From contig CAZNTX010000007.1 of assembly GCA_964576075.1 (NCBI GenBank), positions 10,877-74,876 on the forward strand: a stretch of 64,000 nucleotides of DNA. The letters are read 5' to 3'. Made by a program: the position numbers and the translations under genes. The DNA is from Thermohalobaculum sp964576075. GTDB lineage: Bacteria; Pseudomonadota; Alphaproteobacteria; Rhodobacterales; Rhodobacteraceae. Shown here piece after piece: positions 7,899 to 16,638 of the stretch (position 1 is its first letter; each line of letters opens with the position of its first letter). The notes beneath the pieces are model-generated. The model saw only the letters and a list, made by a program, of their open reading frames with translations, made no database searches and was not told the origin of the DNA.

Positions 7899-8953
7899 GC
7901 GCCGGCGGCGGCGCCGAGGCCGAGGCGCTCTCCCGAATATCCCGCCTTGCGGGCGCGGATGCCCTCCCACCAGGGGCGGTTGTCGAGATACCAGTCGAGG
8001 GTGCGGGCGAGGCCGGTCTCGAAGCTCTCCGCCGGTTCCCAGCCGAGCTCTGCGCGGATCCGGGCGGCGTCGATCGCGTAGCGCAGATCGTGGCCCGGGC
8101 GGTCCGCGACGAAGGCGATCAGGCGGTCATGCGGCGCGCGCTCCGGCAGGCGCCGGTCGAGATGCGCGCAGATGGCGCTGACGACCTCGAGATTGCTGCG
8201 CTCCGCCGCGCCGCCGACGCAGTAGCTCCGCCCGAGGGCGCCGCGCTCGAGCACCAGGGCGAGCGCGCGGGCGTGGTCCTCGACGAAGAGCCAGTCCCGC
8301 CGGTTCTCGCCGGTGCCGTAGACCGGGAGCGGTCGGCCCTCGACCCCGGCGATCGCCATCACGGGGATGAGCTTTTCGGGGAACTGCCAGGGCCCGTAAT
8401 TGTTGGAACAGTTCGACGTCACCACCGGCAGGCCGTAGGTCTCCCCCCAGGCGCGGACGAGATGGTCCGACGCCGCCTTGGAGGCGGAGTAGGGGGAGTT
8501 GGGTGCGTAAGCCGTCGTCTCCGAGAACGGCGGGTCGGCGGGGCCCAGGCTGCCGAAGACCTCGTCGGTCGAGATGTGGTGGAAGCGGCGCTCGCCGGGG
8601 CGGCCCTGCCACCAGGCCCGCGCCGCCTCGAGGAGGGCGAAGGTGCCCATCACGTTGGTAGCCATGAAGGCGGCGGGGCCGTCGATCGAGCGGTCCACAT
8701 GGCTCTCGGCGGCGAGATGCATCACCGCGTCCGGGTCCTCCTCCTCGAAGAGCCGGGCGAGGAGCGCCCGGTCGGCGATGTCGCCCTGCACGAAGCGGTA
8801 GCGCGGGCTCTCGGCGGCCTCCTCGAGCGCCTCTGGGGTGGCGGCATAGGTCAGCTTGTCGAGATTGACGACGCTGTGCCCCGTCTCTCGGATGAGGTGG
8901 CGGATGACGGCCGAGCCGATGAAGCCGGCGCCGCCGGTGACGAGGATCTTCAC
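7895..8953 (-). CDS. rfbB: dTDP-glucose 4,6-dehydratase
   Basis: 352 residues from GTG 8953, which overlaps the rfbC stop by 4 nt (GTGA). TGGAGFIG (residues 6-13) binds NAD. HLAAESHVDRSI, STDEVFGSLG (catalytic Asp-Glu), YSASKAASDHLVRAW (Tyr and Lys) and SNCSNNYGPWQFPEKLIP are diagnostic of RmlB. It converts dTDP-glucose to the 4-keto-6-deoxy intermediate of dTDP-rhamnose. The frame stays open upstream across rfbC, but that sequence is a shadow of rfbC. Both ends overlap their neighbours, so the three rfb genes are translationally coupled. Confidence 0.96.
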   Translation of the reverse strand: MKILVTGGAGFIGSAVIRHLIRETGHSVVNLDKLTYAATPEALEEAAESPRYRFVQGDIADRALLARLFEEEDPDAVMHLAAESHVDRSIDGPAAFMATNVMGTFALLEAARAWWQGRPGERRFHHISTDEVFGSLGPADPPFSETTAYAPNSPYSASKAASDHLVRAWGETYGLPVVTSNCSNNYGPWQFPEKLIPVMAIAGVEGRPLPVYGTGENRRDWLFVEDHARALALVLERGALGRSYCVGGAAERSNLEVVSAICAHLDRRLPERAPHDRLIAFVADRPGHDLRYAIDAARIRAELGWEPAESFETGLARTLDWYLDNRPWWEGIRARKAGYSGERLGLGAAAGA

Positions 8954-9516
8954 GGCGCGCCTCCATAGGGCTCGAAGGGATTGTCCCACTCGGCGAGCCT
9001 CGGCGCCGCGGCGTCCTTCGCGGAGAGCACCGGTGTCCCCTCGATCGGCCAGGCGACGGCGAGATCGGGATCGTCCCAGGCGACGGCGCCGTCCTGCTCG
9101 GGGCTGTAGGGCGCGTCGACCTTGTATTGCACCTCCGTCCCCGGCTCCAGCGTCACGAAGCCGTGGAGAAAGCCGCGGGGGACGAGAAGCTGCGCCCAGT
9201 TCTCGGCCGAGAGCTCGAGGCCGAATTGCCGGCGGAAGGTGGGAGAGCCCGGGCGCATGTCCACCGCCACGTCCCAGATCCGCCCCGCGGTGCAGCGCAC
9301 GAGCTTGGCCTGCGCGACGGGCGGGGCCTGATAGTGCAGCCCGCGGAGCGTGAAGGCGTGCTCGGAGCGGGAATGGTTGTCCTGCACCCACTCATAGGCG
9401 AGGCCCGCCTCCTCGAACCGGGCGCGGCTCCAGGTCTCCGAGAAGAAGCCGCGATCGTCGCCGTGGCGCTTCGGGCGGATCACCAGGAGATCGGGGATCG
9501 GCGTGGTCTCGAACAT
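8950..9516 (-). CDS. rfbC: dTDP-4-dehydrorhamnose 3,5-epimerase
   Basis: 188 residues, the family's normal length. Cupin-fold motifs of RmlC are present: RPKRHGDDRGFFSETW, QDNHSRSEHAFTLRGLHYQ (catalytic His region), GRIWDVAVDMRPGSPTF and LLVPRGFLHGFVTLEPGTEVQYKVD. It epimerises C3 and C5 of the 4-keto-6-deoxy sugar. It is first in the rfbC-rfbB-rfbD operon. The nucleotidyltransferase gene rfbA, usually part of this set, is absent from the window. An A+T-rich stretch upstream (about 9607-9650) is the likely promoter region. Confidence 0.96.
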   Translation of the reverse strand: MFETTPIPDLLVIRPKRHGDDRGFFSETWSRARFEEAGLAYEWVQDNHSRSEHAFTLRGLHYQAPPVAQAKLVRCTAGRIWDVAVDMRPGSPTFRRQFGLELSAENWAQLLVPRGFLHGFVTLEPGTEVQYKVDAPYSPEQDGAVAWDDPDLAVAWPIEGTPVLSAKDAAAPRLAEWDNPFEPYGGAP

Positions 9517-9789
9517 CTCTCCCCCGGGGTTCTGGGGCGGCGGGCGGACTTTCGGCCCGCGCGCAACCTGCCACGGGGCGCGCGCCCCGTCATCCCTCCA
9601 CGCGGCGAATTCTGCGGAAGAATTTACGGGAATTTAAGCGAAATCGGGAAGGATGCCGCCGGTGGCCGGGGCGTCCGGCCACGCCCCCGGGCCCCGTCCG
9701 CGGCGGCCGGGCCCGCCCCCCCGACAGAGACACTCGCCGCGGCGCGTGCGGGGGCCCTCCCCGCCGCCCCGAGACCCATGGAGTTGCCC
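9517..9789. promoter_or_regulatory. Divergent intergenic region upstream of rfbC and the 9790 gene
   Basis: 273 bp without a gene. A clear A+T-rich island occurs at about 9607-9650 (GAATTCTGCGGAAGAATTTA and following), with three GAATT(C/T)-type repeats. The rest is G+C-rich. This is the only obvious place for the rfbC promoter on the minus strand. I see no convincing -35/-10 pair. Confidence 0.4.
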
Positions 9790-10116
9790 ATGCCCGCTAC
9801 CGTGAAGCTCTGGTGGCACGACGGCTCGACCCTCGATGTCCGCAGCCACCCGACGCCGCTGATCGCCGAGCCGGAACTCGGCTTCGAGACCCTCGCCGTC
9901 GACACCGCCGCCCCCGTCGAGAGCGGCGCGGCGCCGGAGGACGCCCATGTCGCCGTGATCGAGAGCGCCGTCAGCCTGCGCTACCGCGTCCTCCGCCCCG
10001 GCGAGAGCGGCGCGGCGACCGACCCGGAGGCCAAGCCGCTGCTGGCCACGCTGCCCGGCATCGCCACCATCGGCGTCGCGCCCGGCTTCCGCCTCTCGCT
10101 GATCGAGGAGGTCTGA
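9790..10116 (+). CDS. Small hypothetical protein preceding the tail-fibre-like gene
   Basis: 108 residues from ATG 9790, chosen because GGAG lies 6 nt upstream (an ATG at 9778 would place that site inside the gene). The sequence starts MPATVKLWWHDGSTLDVRSH, is acidic and predicted mostly beta, and has no signal peptide, membrane helix or cysteine. No family is recognised. It ends 3 nt before the start of the large tailspike-like gene, so the two are almost certainly one transcript. Small proteins in this position are common before phage tail fibres, but that is only an analogy. Confidence 0.65.
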   Translation: MPATVKLWWHDGSTLDVRSHPTPLIAEPELGFETLAVDTAAPVESGAAPEDAHVAVIESAVSLRYRVLRPGESGAATDPEAKPLLATLPGIATIGVAPGFRLSLIEEV

Positions 10117-10119
10117 GCC

Positions 10120-12696
10120 ATGTCGGTCCTCACGGGCTTCTCCGGCCGCGGCCCCGGCGGCGACGTCACGATCAACACCACGGTGCAGGAGATCACCGCC
10201 TCCGGGCTCTCCGAGGATGCGGGGCAGGTGCTCGCCGAGGGCACCGACGGCGGCGCGCTGCTCACGGGCCCGGATATCCAGGCGGCCCTCGACGCGACCC
10301 TCGGCGGCGCGGACTGGCGCGCCGCGGAGGCCGAGCGGCTCCTCACCTACGACGCGGCGACCCGCACCCTCGGCATCCTCGCGGGCACCGGCGTCGCCCT
10401 CCCGCTCGCCACCGGGTCCGAGGCGGGGCTGATGTCGGCCGCCGACAAGCAGGCCCTCGCCGCCGCCGCCGGCGGGGCCGGGGGCGTCGCCACCGAGCCG
10501 ACCCGCGACGCCATCGCGAGCGCCACCGTCGAGGCGGGCGTGGCGTCCATCCGCACGAGCGGCTTCGCGGCGCCGGGGGACGGCGGCGGCGGGCTCTATG
10601 TCCGCACCCCATCCGAGCCCGCCCATGCCGCCAAGGTCCAGTCCGCCGACGGCGCCTGGTGGGCGCTCGCCCCGGAGGCCGGCCGCGTCAACGTGCTCCA
10701 GTTCGGCGCGCCGCGCAGCACCGACGGCAGCGCGCCGCTCGCCGATGCCCATGCCGCCTTCGCCGCCGCCCTCGCCTATGCCGCGCTCTGGACCGAGGGG
10801 ACGACCGGCGCGGGGCTCGTCGTCGAGGTGCCCCCCGGCAAATACCTGATCGGGCAGACCCTCGAGATCCGCGCCAACCTCCATCTGCGAGGGCAGTCCT
10901 CCACCGGTCTCGTCGAGGGCTGGCCCGTGGAGCTCCGCTTCCCCGACACCGCCGGCATCGTCGTGCACGACGCCCGCAGCGACGGCGCGGGCGCCGCCTT
11001 CGAGAACCCCGACGACCCGGCCACCGCCGGCGCCTCGGGCGCCTGTCTCGAGGGGATGAGCCTTCGCGGCGCCTATGCGGGGCAGGGCTTCGATCCGCTG
11101 AAGCCCGGCATCCGCCTCCGCGCCCGCGCCGTGCTGCGCGATCTGCGCATCGAGGGCTTCTCCGGCCACGGTCTGCATATCGAGGCGGACGAGGGCGAAT
11201 TCTCCAACGCCAACACCTGGATGGCCTACAACCTCACCACCCGGCAGAACGGCGGCTCGGGGCTCTATGCCCGCGGCCGCGACGCCAATGCCGGCCACGC
11301 CTTCGGGATCGACGCGAGCTCCAACGGGCGCTGGGGGATCGAGGACCGCAGCTTCCTCGGCAACCACTATTTCGGCATCCACACCCAGTCGAACGGCCGC
11401 GCCGCCGCCGGGCAGGACGGGGCCTTCGCGCTGGTGAGCCGCGCGGGCGCCTACTACGCCCCCGCGCCCGACGCGACCGAGGCCGCCCTCGCCGCCACCG
11501 AGCCCGGCACCGACGCCGCGGTCTGGCGCGCCGTCTTCCCCGGCCGCGCCGTCGACCTCTCCCTCGCGCCGGACTGGCAGGCGGGCCAACCGGAGGGCAC
11601 GTATGTCCAGGGCGGCCCGCTCCTCTTCGACGGGGCCACCAACCAGAGCGTCGCCGCCGGGCTCTATATCGAGCCGAACCAGCCCCCCCCGGTGCTCGAC
11701 CGGCGCACCACCGCCCTCGGCGGGCTGATCGGCCCCGTCGCGCCCGGCGGCACCGGGCAGGGCGTCTCGCTCGCGGGGCGCGACCTCGCGGCGGGCTCCG
11801 GCCTCGAATTCGACGACGGGGCGGGGACCGAGGTCTCGCTGATGACCGCGCCCCGCACCGTGCTGCGCATCGACACCGAGGGCACGCCCGACGGCCTGCG
11901 CCTCGTGCGCAACGACTTCCTGGGCGGGGGCACCGTCTCCTGGCAGGTCCGCTTCGATTCGGACGCCTGCCAGGGCTTCACCCTCGACGAGACCACCGCC
12001 GCCTTCGGCCGCCCCGAGCCGGTCGGCCGCGGCCATACCTATTTCCGCCGCGGCGCCTTCCTCGGCACCGAGAGCGCGGGGCGCCACCTCGGCTACGGCG
12101 CCGATGCGCAGGGGGGCGAGGACCACGGCCCCGGCGATCTGGTGCTCTCCAACGCCCCCGCCGCGGGCGCGCCCATCGGCTGGCTCTGGCTCACCGCCCA
12201 TGACGCCGACGGCGCGGCCGGCGAGGCGCGCGCGCTCTGGCCGGTGCCGAGCCTCGACGGCGCGGTGACGCTCCCCGCCAAGACCGAGGCCGAGACCGCC
12301 GCGGAGGCGCCCGGCCCCCATGCGGGCACGCTGATCTACCGCTCGGACAAGGCCGCCGCCGCGCTCTCTGACGGGGCGGCTTGGCGGGATCTGCGCGCGC
12401 TGCGGGTGGTGGAGAAATCCGCCGACGCCACCCTCGCCCCCGAGGAGGCCCATGCGCTCCTGCGCTTCACCGGGGCCGGAGCGCAGGTGCTGACCGTGCC
12501 GGCCGGCGCCATGGCCCCGGGCGATCAGGTCACGGTGGTGGCCTCCGGGACGGGCGCGGTCTCGCTCGCCGCGGGCGCCGGCGTGACCATCGACAGCGAG
12601 ACCACGCTGACCCTCGCGGGCCGGCACGCCGCCGCCTCCCTGATCTGCCTCGCCGTGGACACCTATCTGCTGGTCGGTTCGCTCTCCGAGACCTGA
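10120..12696 (+). CDS. Phage tail-fibre/tailspike-like protein with a pectate-lyase-type beta-helix
   Basis: 858 residues without a signal peptide. Residues about 95-115 read ATGSEAGLMSAADKQAL, close to the repeat-like phrase common in phage tail fibres. About 190-300 hold the start of a pectate-lyase-superfamily beta-helix (VNVLQFGAP, PPGKYLIGQTLEI, LHLRGQSS), continued by right-handed helix turns (LRIEGFSGHGLHIEA) to about residue 640. The C-terminus (LRFTGAGAQVLTVPAG, AGVTIDSETTLTLAGRH, YLLVGSLSET) matches a tail-protein ending also seen in phages. I infer binding or cleavage of a surface polysaccharide. No other phage structural gene is nearby; it sits inside a polysaccharide locus. Its last 34 nt overlap the 3' end of asnB. 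Confidence 0.75.
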   Translation: MSVLTGFSGRGPGGDVTINTTVQEITASGLSEDAGQVLAEGTDGGALLTGPDIQAALDATLGGADWRAAEAERLLTYDAATRTLGILAGTGVALPLATGSEAGLMSAADKQALAAAAGGAGGVATEPTRDAIASATVEAGVASIRTSGFAAPGDGGGGLYVRTPSEPAHAAKVQSADGAWWALAPEAGRVNVLQFGAPRSTDGSAPLADAHAAFAAALAYAALWTEGTTGAGLVVEVPPGKYLIGQTLEIRANLHLRGQSSTGLVEGWPVELRFPDTAGIVVHDARSDGAGAAFENPDDPATAGASGACLEGMSLRGAYAGQGFDPLKPGIRLRARAVLRDLRIEGFSGHGLHIEADEGEFSNANTWMAYNLTTRQNGGSGLYARGRDANAGHAFGIDASSNGRWGIEDRSFLGNHYFGIHTQSNGRAAAGQDGAFALVSRAGAYYAPAPDATEAALAATEPGTDAAVWRAVFPGRAVDLSLAPDWQAGQPEGTYVQGGPLLFDGATNQSVAAGLYIEPNQPPPVLDRRTTALGGLIGPVAPGGTGQGVSLAGRDLAAGSGLEFDDGAGTEVSLMTAPRTVLRIDTEGTPDGLRLVRNDFLGGGTVSWQVRFDSDACQGFTLDETTAAFGRPEPVGRGHTYFRRGAFLGTESAGRHLGYGADAQGGEDHGPGDLVLSNAPAAGAPIGWLWLTAHDADGAAGEARALWPVPSLDGAVTLPAKTEAETAAEAPGPHAGTLIYRSDKAAAALSDGAAWRDLRALRVVEKSADATLAPEEAHALLRFTGAGAQVLTVPAGAMAPGDQVTVVASGTGAVSLAAGAGVTIDSETTLTLAGRHAAASLICLAVDTYLLVGSLSET

Positions 12697-14576
12697 GCGG
12701 CGGCCTCGTCCCGCGCCCAGGCTGCGAGCATCAGGACCGTCCAGAGCCGGTCCCCGTGGTCCGCCCGTCCCGCGAGATGGGCGGACCAGGCGGCGCGGAG
12801 GGGGGCGGGGTCGAGCCCGAGCCGCCCCTCCCAGTCCGTCTCCGCCATCAGCCCCTCCGCCCAGGGGCGCAGCCGGCCCCTCAGCCAGTCCTCGACGGGG
12901 ATCTCGAAGCCCTGTTTCGGCCGGTCGATCAGGGACTTGGGCAGCCGCTTCTCCAGCATCCGCCGCAGGATCCACTTGGTCCGCCCGCCGCGCAGCTTGA
13001 GCTCCGGGGCGAGCTCGAAGGCCGCGCGCACCACCCGATGGTCGAGGAAGGGCACCCGGACCTCGAGCGCATGGGCCATCGAGGCGCGGTCCACCTTGGT
13101 GAGAATATCGTCCGGCAGATAGGCGGCGAGATCCATGAGCTGCATCTGCCCCACCGGGTCGAGCCCCTCCGCCGCGGGGCGCGCGGTCTCCTCGGGCTCC
13201 GGCCCGAGCCCGCGCCAGCGCGTCACCGCCGCCTCGAGCGCCGCTTCCGGCGTGGTCGCCCCCAGCATCGCGGCGAGCTTGTGCACCCGCCGCCCGGCGC
13301 CCGCGAGCCCCGCGGCGCGGCCCGCCCGGTCGACGAGCCCCGGCGGCAGGCGGGTGAGCGCGCCCCCGGCCGCCCGGCGCAGCCAGCCGGGCACGGGGCG
13401 CAGATGCGCGAGCCGGGCGAACCAGCGATACCGGTTGTAGCCCGCGAAGAGTTCGTCCCCCCCGTCGCCCGAGAGCGCGACCGTCACATGCGCCCGGGCG
13501 AGCTCGGAGAGCAGCAGCGTCGGCAGCGCCGAGGCATCCCCGAAGGGCTCGCCATAGACCCGCGCGAGCCCCGGCACCGCCGCGAGCGCCGCCTCTTCGT
13601 CGACGGTGAGCTCGGTGTGCCGCGTGCCCAGCCGCTCGGCCACGGCGCGGGCATGGCGCCCCTCGTCGTAGTCCGCCCGCGGGCTCGCGATGGAGAAGCT
13701 CCGCACGGGCTCGCCGGCCGCCTCCTGCATCAGCGCGGTGACGAGGGAGGAATCGATCCCCCCCGAGAGGAACGCCCCGAGCGGCACATCCGCCACCAGC
13801 CGGCAGCGCACCGCCTCGGCGAGCGCGGCCTCGATCCGCGCCTCGGCCTCTTCGGGATCCGCGATGCGGGGCGTCTCGGCCAGCGCCGCGATCTCTGCGG
13901 CAACGTCGTAGAAGGGCGCCTCCCGCGGCGCTCCGCCCGGCGCGAGGCGCAGCACCCGCCCGGGGCGGAGCTTGCCTATCCCTCGATAGATCGACCGCGG
14001 CGCCGGCACATACCCGACCCGGAGATAGGCCCCGAGCGCCGCCCGGTCGATCTCCGGGCGCGCCATCGCCGGCCAGAGCCCCGCGAGCTCCGAGGCGAAG
14101 GCGATCCCCCCGGGGCGCTCCGCCCAATAGACGGGCTTGATCCCGAGCCGGTCCCGCGCCAGCGCGAGCTCCCCCCGCTCCCGGTCCCAAAGCGCCAGCG
14201 CGAACATGCCGACCGAGCGGGAGAGCGCCGCCTCGAGCCCCACCGCCGCGATGGCCTCGAGCAGCGCCTCGGTGTCCGAATGCCCGCGCCAGCGATGCCC
14301 GGGGCGGAGTGCGCGCAGCGCCTCGGCGTTGTAGATCTCGCCGTTATAGGCGAGCACATAGCGCCCGCAGGCCGAGACCATCGGCTGCGCGCCCGCCTCT
14401 GAGAGGTCCTGGATCGAGAGCCGGCGATGCGCGAGCCCGACCCCCGCAGGCGCATCGGCCCAGACCCCGCCCGCATCCGGCCCGCGATGGGCGAGCGCCC
14501 CGGCCATCGCGGCCAGCCGCCGCTCGAACGGCTCCGCGCGCGCGGGCGGGCCGACGAGCCCCGCGATGCCGCACAT
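12663..14576 (-). CDS. asnB: Asparagine synthase (glutamine-hydrolysing)
   Basis: 637 residues from ATG 14576. MCGIAGLVG puts the nucleophile Cys2 of the glutaminase domain directly after the initiator. RGPD, AYNGEIYNAEAL and RDRLGIKP complete the class II amidotransferase half (1 to about 210). FLSGGIDSSLV is the PP-loop of the synthetase half, and ALSGDGGDELFAGYNRY and DHRVV follow. Copies in polysaccharide loci often amidate or otherwise modify sugar acids rather than making bulk asparagine, which is likely here given the partner glycosyltransferase. Its start overlaps the glycosyltransferase stop by 1 nt. It ends with TAG, antisense to the end of the tailspike-like gene. Confidence 0.93.
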   Translation of the reverse strand: MCGIAGLVGPPARAEPFERRLAAMAGALAHRGPDAGGVWADAPAGVGLAHRRLSIQDLSEAGAQPMVSACGRYVLAYNGEIYNAEALRALRPGHRWRGHSDTEALLEAIAAVGLEAALSRSVGMFALALWDRERGELALARDRLGIKPVYWAERPGGIAFASELAGLWPAMARPEIDRAALGAYLRVGYVPAPRSIYRGIGKLRPGRVLRLAPGGAPREAPFYDVAAEIAALAETPRIADPEEAEARIEAALAEAVRCRLVADVPLGAFLSGGIDSSLVTALMQEAAGEPVRSFSIASPRADYDEGRHARAVAERLGTRHTELTVDEEAALAAVPGLARVYGEPFGDASALPTLLLSELARAHVTVALSGDGGDELFAGYNRYRWFARLAHLRPVPGWLRRAAGGALTRLPPGLVDRAGRAAGLAGAGRRVHKLAAMLGATTPEAALEAAVTRWRGLGPEPEETARPAAEGLDPVGQMQLMDLAAYLPDDILTKVDRASMAHALEVRVPFLDHRVVRAAFELAPELKLRGGRTKWILRRMLEKRLPKSLIDRPKQGFEIPVEDWLRGRLRPWAEGLMAETDWEGRLGLDPAPLRAAWSAHLAGRADHGDRLWTVLMLAAWARDEAAAQVSESEPTSR

Positions 14577-15763
14577 CAGCCGCTCTCCCCGGGGCTCGGC
14601 GCCAGCCGGTCGTAGAGCGCGAGATGGCGGGCGACCACGTCCTCCACCGAGAACACCGCCTCCGCGAGCCGCCGCCCCGCCGCCCCCATCGCCCGCGCCC
14701 GCGCCGGATCGGCCAGCAGCCCCGCGATCGCCTCGGCGAGCGCCGGCGCGTCCTTCACGGGCACGAGGAGGCCGGTCTCCCCCGGCTCGATCGCGTCGCG
14801 ATTGCCGGGCGCGTCGGTGGTGACGACCGGCCGCCCCGCCGCCGCCGCCTCGATCAGCGCCTTCGGCACCCCCTCGCGATAGGAGGGCAGGGCGACCACC
14901 GAGGCCCGGGCGAGGATCTCCGGAATGTCGCGGCGGTGCCCCCAGAACTCCGCCGCCCCCTCCGCCTCCCAAGCCGCGAGGGTCTCTGCGTCCACGCTGT
15001 CCGGATTGGCGGGGTCCGGCGCGCCGACCCAGACCATCCGCGCGCGCACCCCCCGCGCCTTCAGGATCCGCGCCGCCTCGACGAACTCGCCCGCCCCCTT
15101 GAAGCGCAGCATCCGCGCCGGCACGACGACGAGGGGCGGGTCCTCGGGCTCGGCCTCCGGGCGATAGCGCGCGAGATCCGTCCCCGAGCCGCGCAGGATC
15201 TCCACCCCGCCGCCCGGGCGCACCCCGAGGCCGCCGATGGTCGCGAGATCCTCCGCGTTCTGGAAGATCGCCGCGGCGCGGGGGCGGTTGAGCGCGAGGC
15301 GATAGAGCGGCACGAGGCTCGCCCGGATGGCCCGCGCCTTGGCGCTCTCGGAGATGAACAGGAAGCCGAGCCCGGAGATCGCCGCCACCACCGCCTCGAC
15401 CCCCGCGAGCCGCGCCGCGACCCCGCCATAGAGCACGGGCTTGATCGTCACGAGATGCACGAGATCGGGCCGCAGCCTCCGGAAGAGGGCGCGCAGGCGC
15501 CCGATGACGGCGATGTCGCGCCCGGGCTGGATGCGCCCGCGCCCCATCTCGACGGCCTCATGGGCGAAGCCCATGGCGCGGATCTCCGCCACCGCCTCGG
15601 CGGGCTCGGCCGGGGTGACGAGCGTCACCGTCCAGCCGGCCGCCCGCGCGCCGAGCGCGATCTCGCGGCGATGGGAGAGGAAGAAGGCCGGGTCGTTGAC
15701 CACGAGGGCGAGGCGCCGGCGCTCCGCCGCCCGATCGCGCCCGGGCGCAGCGGGCCCGCTCAT
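14576..15763 (-). CDS. Family 4 glycosyltransferase
   Basis: 395 residues with the GT-B, GT4 layout. The N-terminal half has NDPAFFLSHRREIALGARAAGWTV and LVHLVTIKPVLYGGVAARL. The nucleotide-sugar half has VVPARMLRFKGAGEFVEAA, AEFWGHRRDIPEILARASV and the ALPSYREGVPKALIEAAAAG motif with the E-x7-E glutamates. This subtype resembles the first or second transferases of O-antigen and capsule assembly (acting on lipid-linked sugar). It is co-transcribed with asnB (1-nt overlap) and lies 106 nt downstream of a Crp/Fnr-type regulator on the same strand. Confidence 0.9.
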   Translation of the reverse strand: MSGPAAPGRDRAAERRRLALVVNDPAFFLSHRREIALGARAAGWTVTLVTPAEPAEAVAEIRAMGFAHEAVEMGRGRIQPGRDIAVIGRLRALFRRLRPDLVHLVTIKPVLYGGVAARLAGVEAVVAAISGLGFLFISESAKARAIRASLVPLYRLALNRPRAAAIFQNAEDLATIGGLGVRPGGGVEILRGSGTDLARYRPEAEPEDPPLVVVPARMLRFKGAGEFVEAARILKARGVRARMVWVGAPDPANPDSVDAETLAAWEAEGAAEFWGHRRDIPEILARASVVALPSYREGVPKALIEAAAAGRPVVTTDAPGNRDAIEPGETGLLVPVKDAPALAEAIAGLLADPARARAMGAAGRRLAEAVFSVEDVVARHLALYDRLAPSPGESG

Positions 15764-15869
15764 GCGCCCCGGCTCCGGCCCGCCGCCGACCGCTCCCGCG
15801 ATGCCTCGCCCATCCGCCCTCTCCCTGGCGTGCCCCGGGCCGGCATCTGCGCCGGGCCCGCGCCGGGTG

Positions 15870-16568
15870 TCAAGCGCGCCGCGGCCCGGCCCCGGCGAGA
15901 AGCTCGGCCCTGAGCGCCGCGACGCTCGGGATCTCGAGCCGCCGCCCCTCGCGCCGCACGAGCCCCGCCGCCTGCAGCCGGCTCATCTCGCGCCCCACCG
16001 CCTCGCGCTGGCCGAGGATCGCATCGGCGAGCGCCTGCTGGGTGGGCAGCTCGCCGATCGCCGCGGCGTCCGTGCCCGTGGGCTCGGCGCGGGAGAGAAG
16101 ATGGGCGATCAGCCGCTCCCGCGCGTTCATCGTGGTCACGTCGAGCATCCGGGAGGAGAGCGCGCGCACCCGTTCGGCGAGATGGGCGAGGATCGCCCAG
16201 CGCAACTCCGGCACCGAGTCGATCAACTCGCGGAAGGTGGCCGGCGCGACCCGCCCGAGGCGCACGGGCCCCGTCGCGATCACGCTCGCCGAGCGCGGGC
16301 CCCCGTCGATCGCCGCGATCTCCCCGAAGAGCGCCCCAGGCCCGAGCTCGGAGAACCCGACCTCGCGCCCGGAGGCGGCGAAGATCGTCGCCCGCACCGT
16401 GCCGCTCAGCAGGAAATAGACGTCGCGGCTCTCGTCCTCCGCGCTCAGGATCGCCGTGCCGGCCTCGAGCCACAGCTCGCTCCAGCGCCGGGCGAGCGCC
16501 GCGCGCGCCTCCGCCCCGCAGGTGGCGAGGGGGCAGCGCTCTGGCAGAGCGTCACAGATGTCGTCCAT
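15870..16568 (-). CDS. Crp/Fnr family transcriptional regulator
   Basis: 232 residues. The N-terminal cyclic-nucleotide-binding domain has the phosphate-cassette-like FGEIAAIDGGPRSASV (about residues 82-97), which suggests a cyclic nucleotide ligand rather than an Fe-S cluster. A dimer helix and a C-terminal winged helix (ELPTQQALADAILGQREAVGREMSRLQAAG) follow. The N-terminal CPLATC has two cysteines, too few for an FNR cluster. The gene lies upstream of the glycosyltransferase-asnB pair in the same direction and may control or share its transcript. Start ATG 16568 has GGGGGA upstream. Confidence 0.9.
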   Translation of the reverse strand: MDDICDALPERCPLATCGAEARAALARRWSELWLEAGTAILSAEDESRDVYFLLSGTVRATIFAASGREVGFSELGPGALFGEIAAIDGGPRSASVIATGPVRLGRVAPATFRELIDSVPELRWAILAHLAERVRALSSRMLDVTTMNARERLIAHLLSRAEPTGTDAAAIGELPTQQALADAILGQREAVGREMSRLQAAGLVRREGRRLEIPSVAALRAELLAGAGPRRA

Positions 16569-16638
16569 CGCCGGTCCCCCGTTCGCCGGCTCCCCCGGGA
16601 CACTTACCGCCGCGGCGGGGGCGAGGGCAACGCCGCGA

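Noticed and set aside
9790..12696. Prophage
   Set aside because: Only fibre-like genes are present; no integrase, terminase, capsid, portal or lysis gene occurs within the window, and polysaccharide genes border both sides.
9634..14190. Very long open frame on the minus strand (about 1500 residues) across the tailspike-like gene and asnB
   Set aside because: It is a G+C-rich shadow: Gly/Ala/Arg-rich with no family motif, while the overlapping frames carry clear domains and ribosome-binding sites. The same holds for long opposite-strand frames at 27914-32062, 43562-47269 and 60286-63999.
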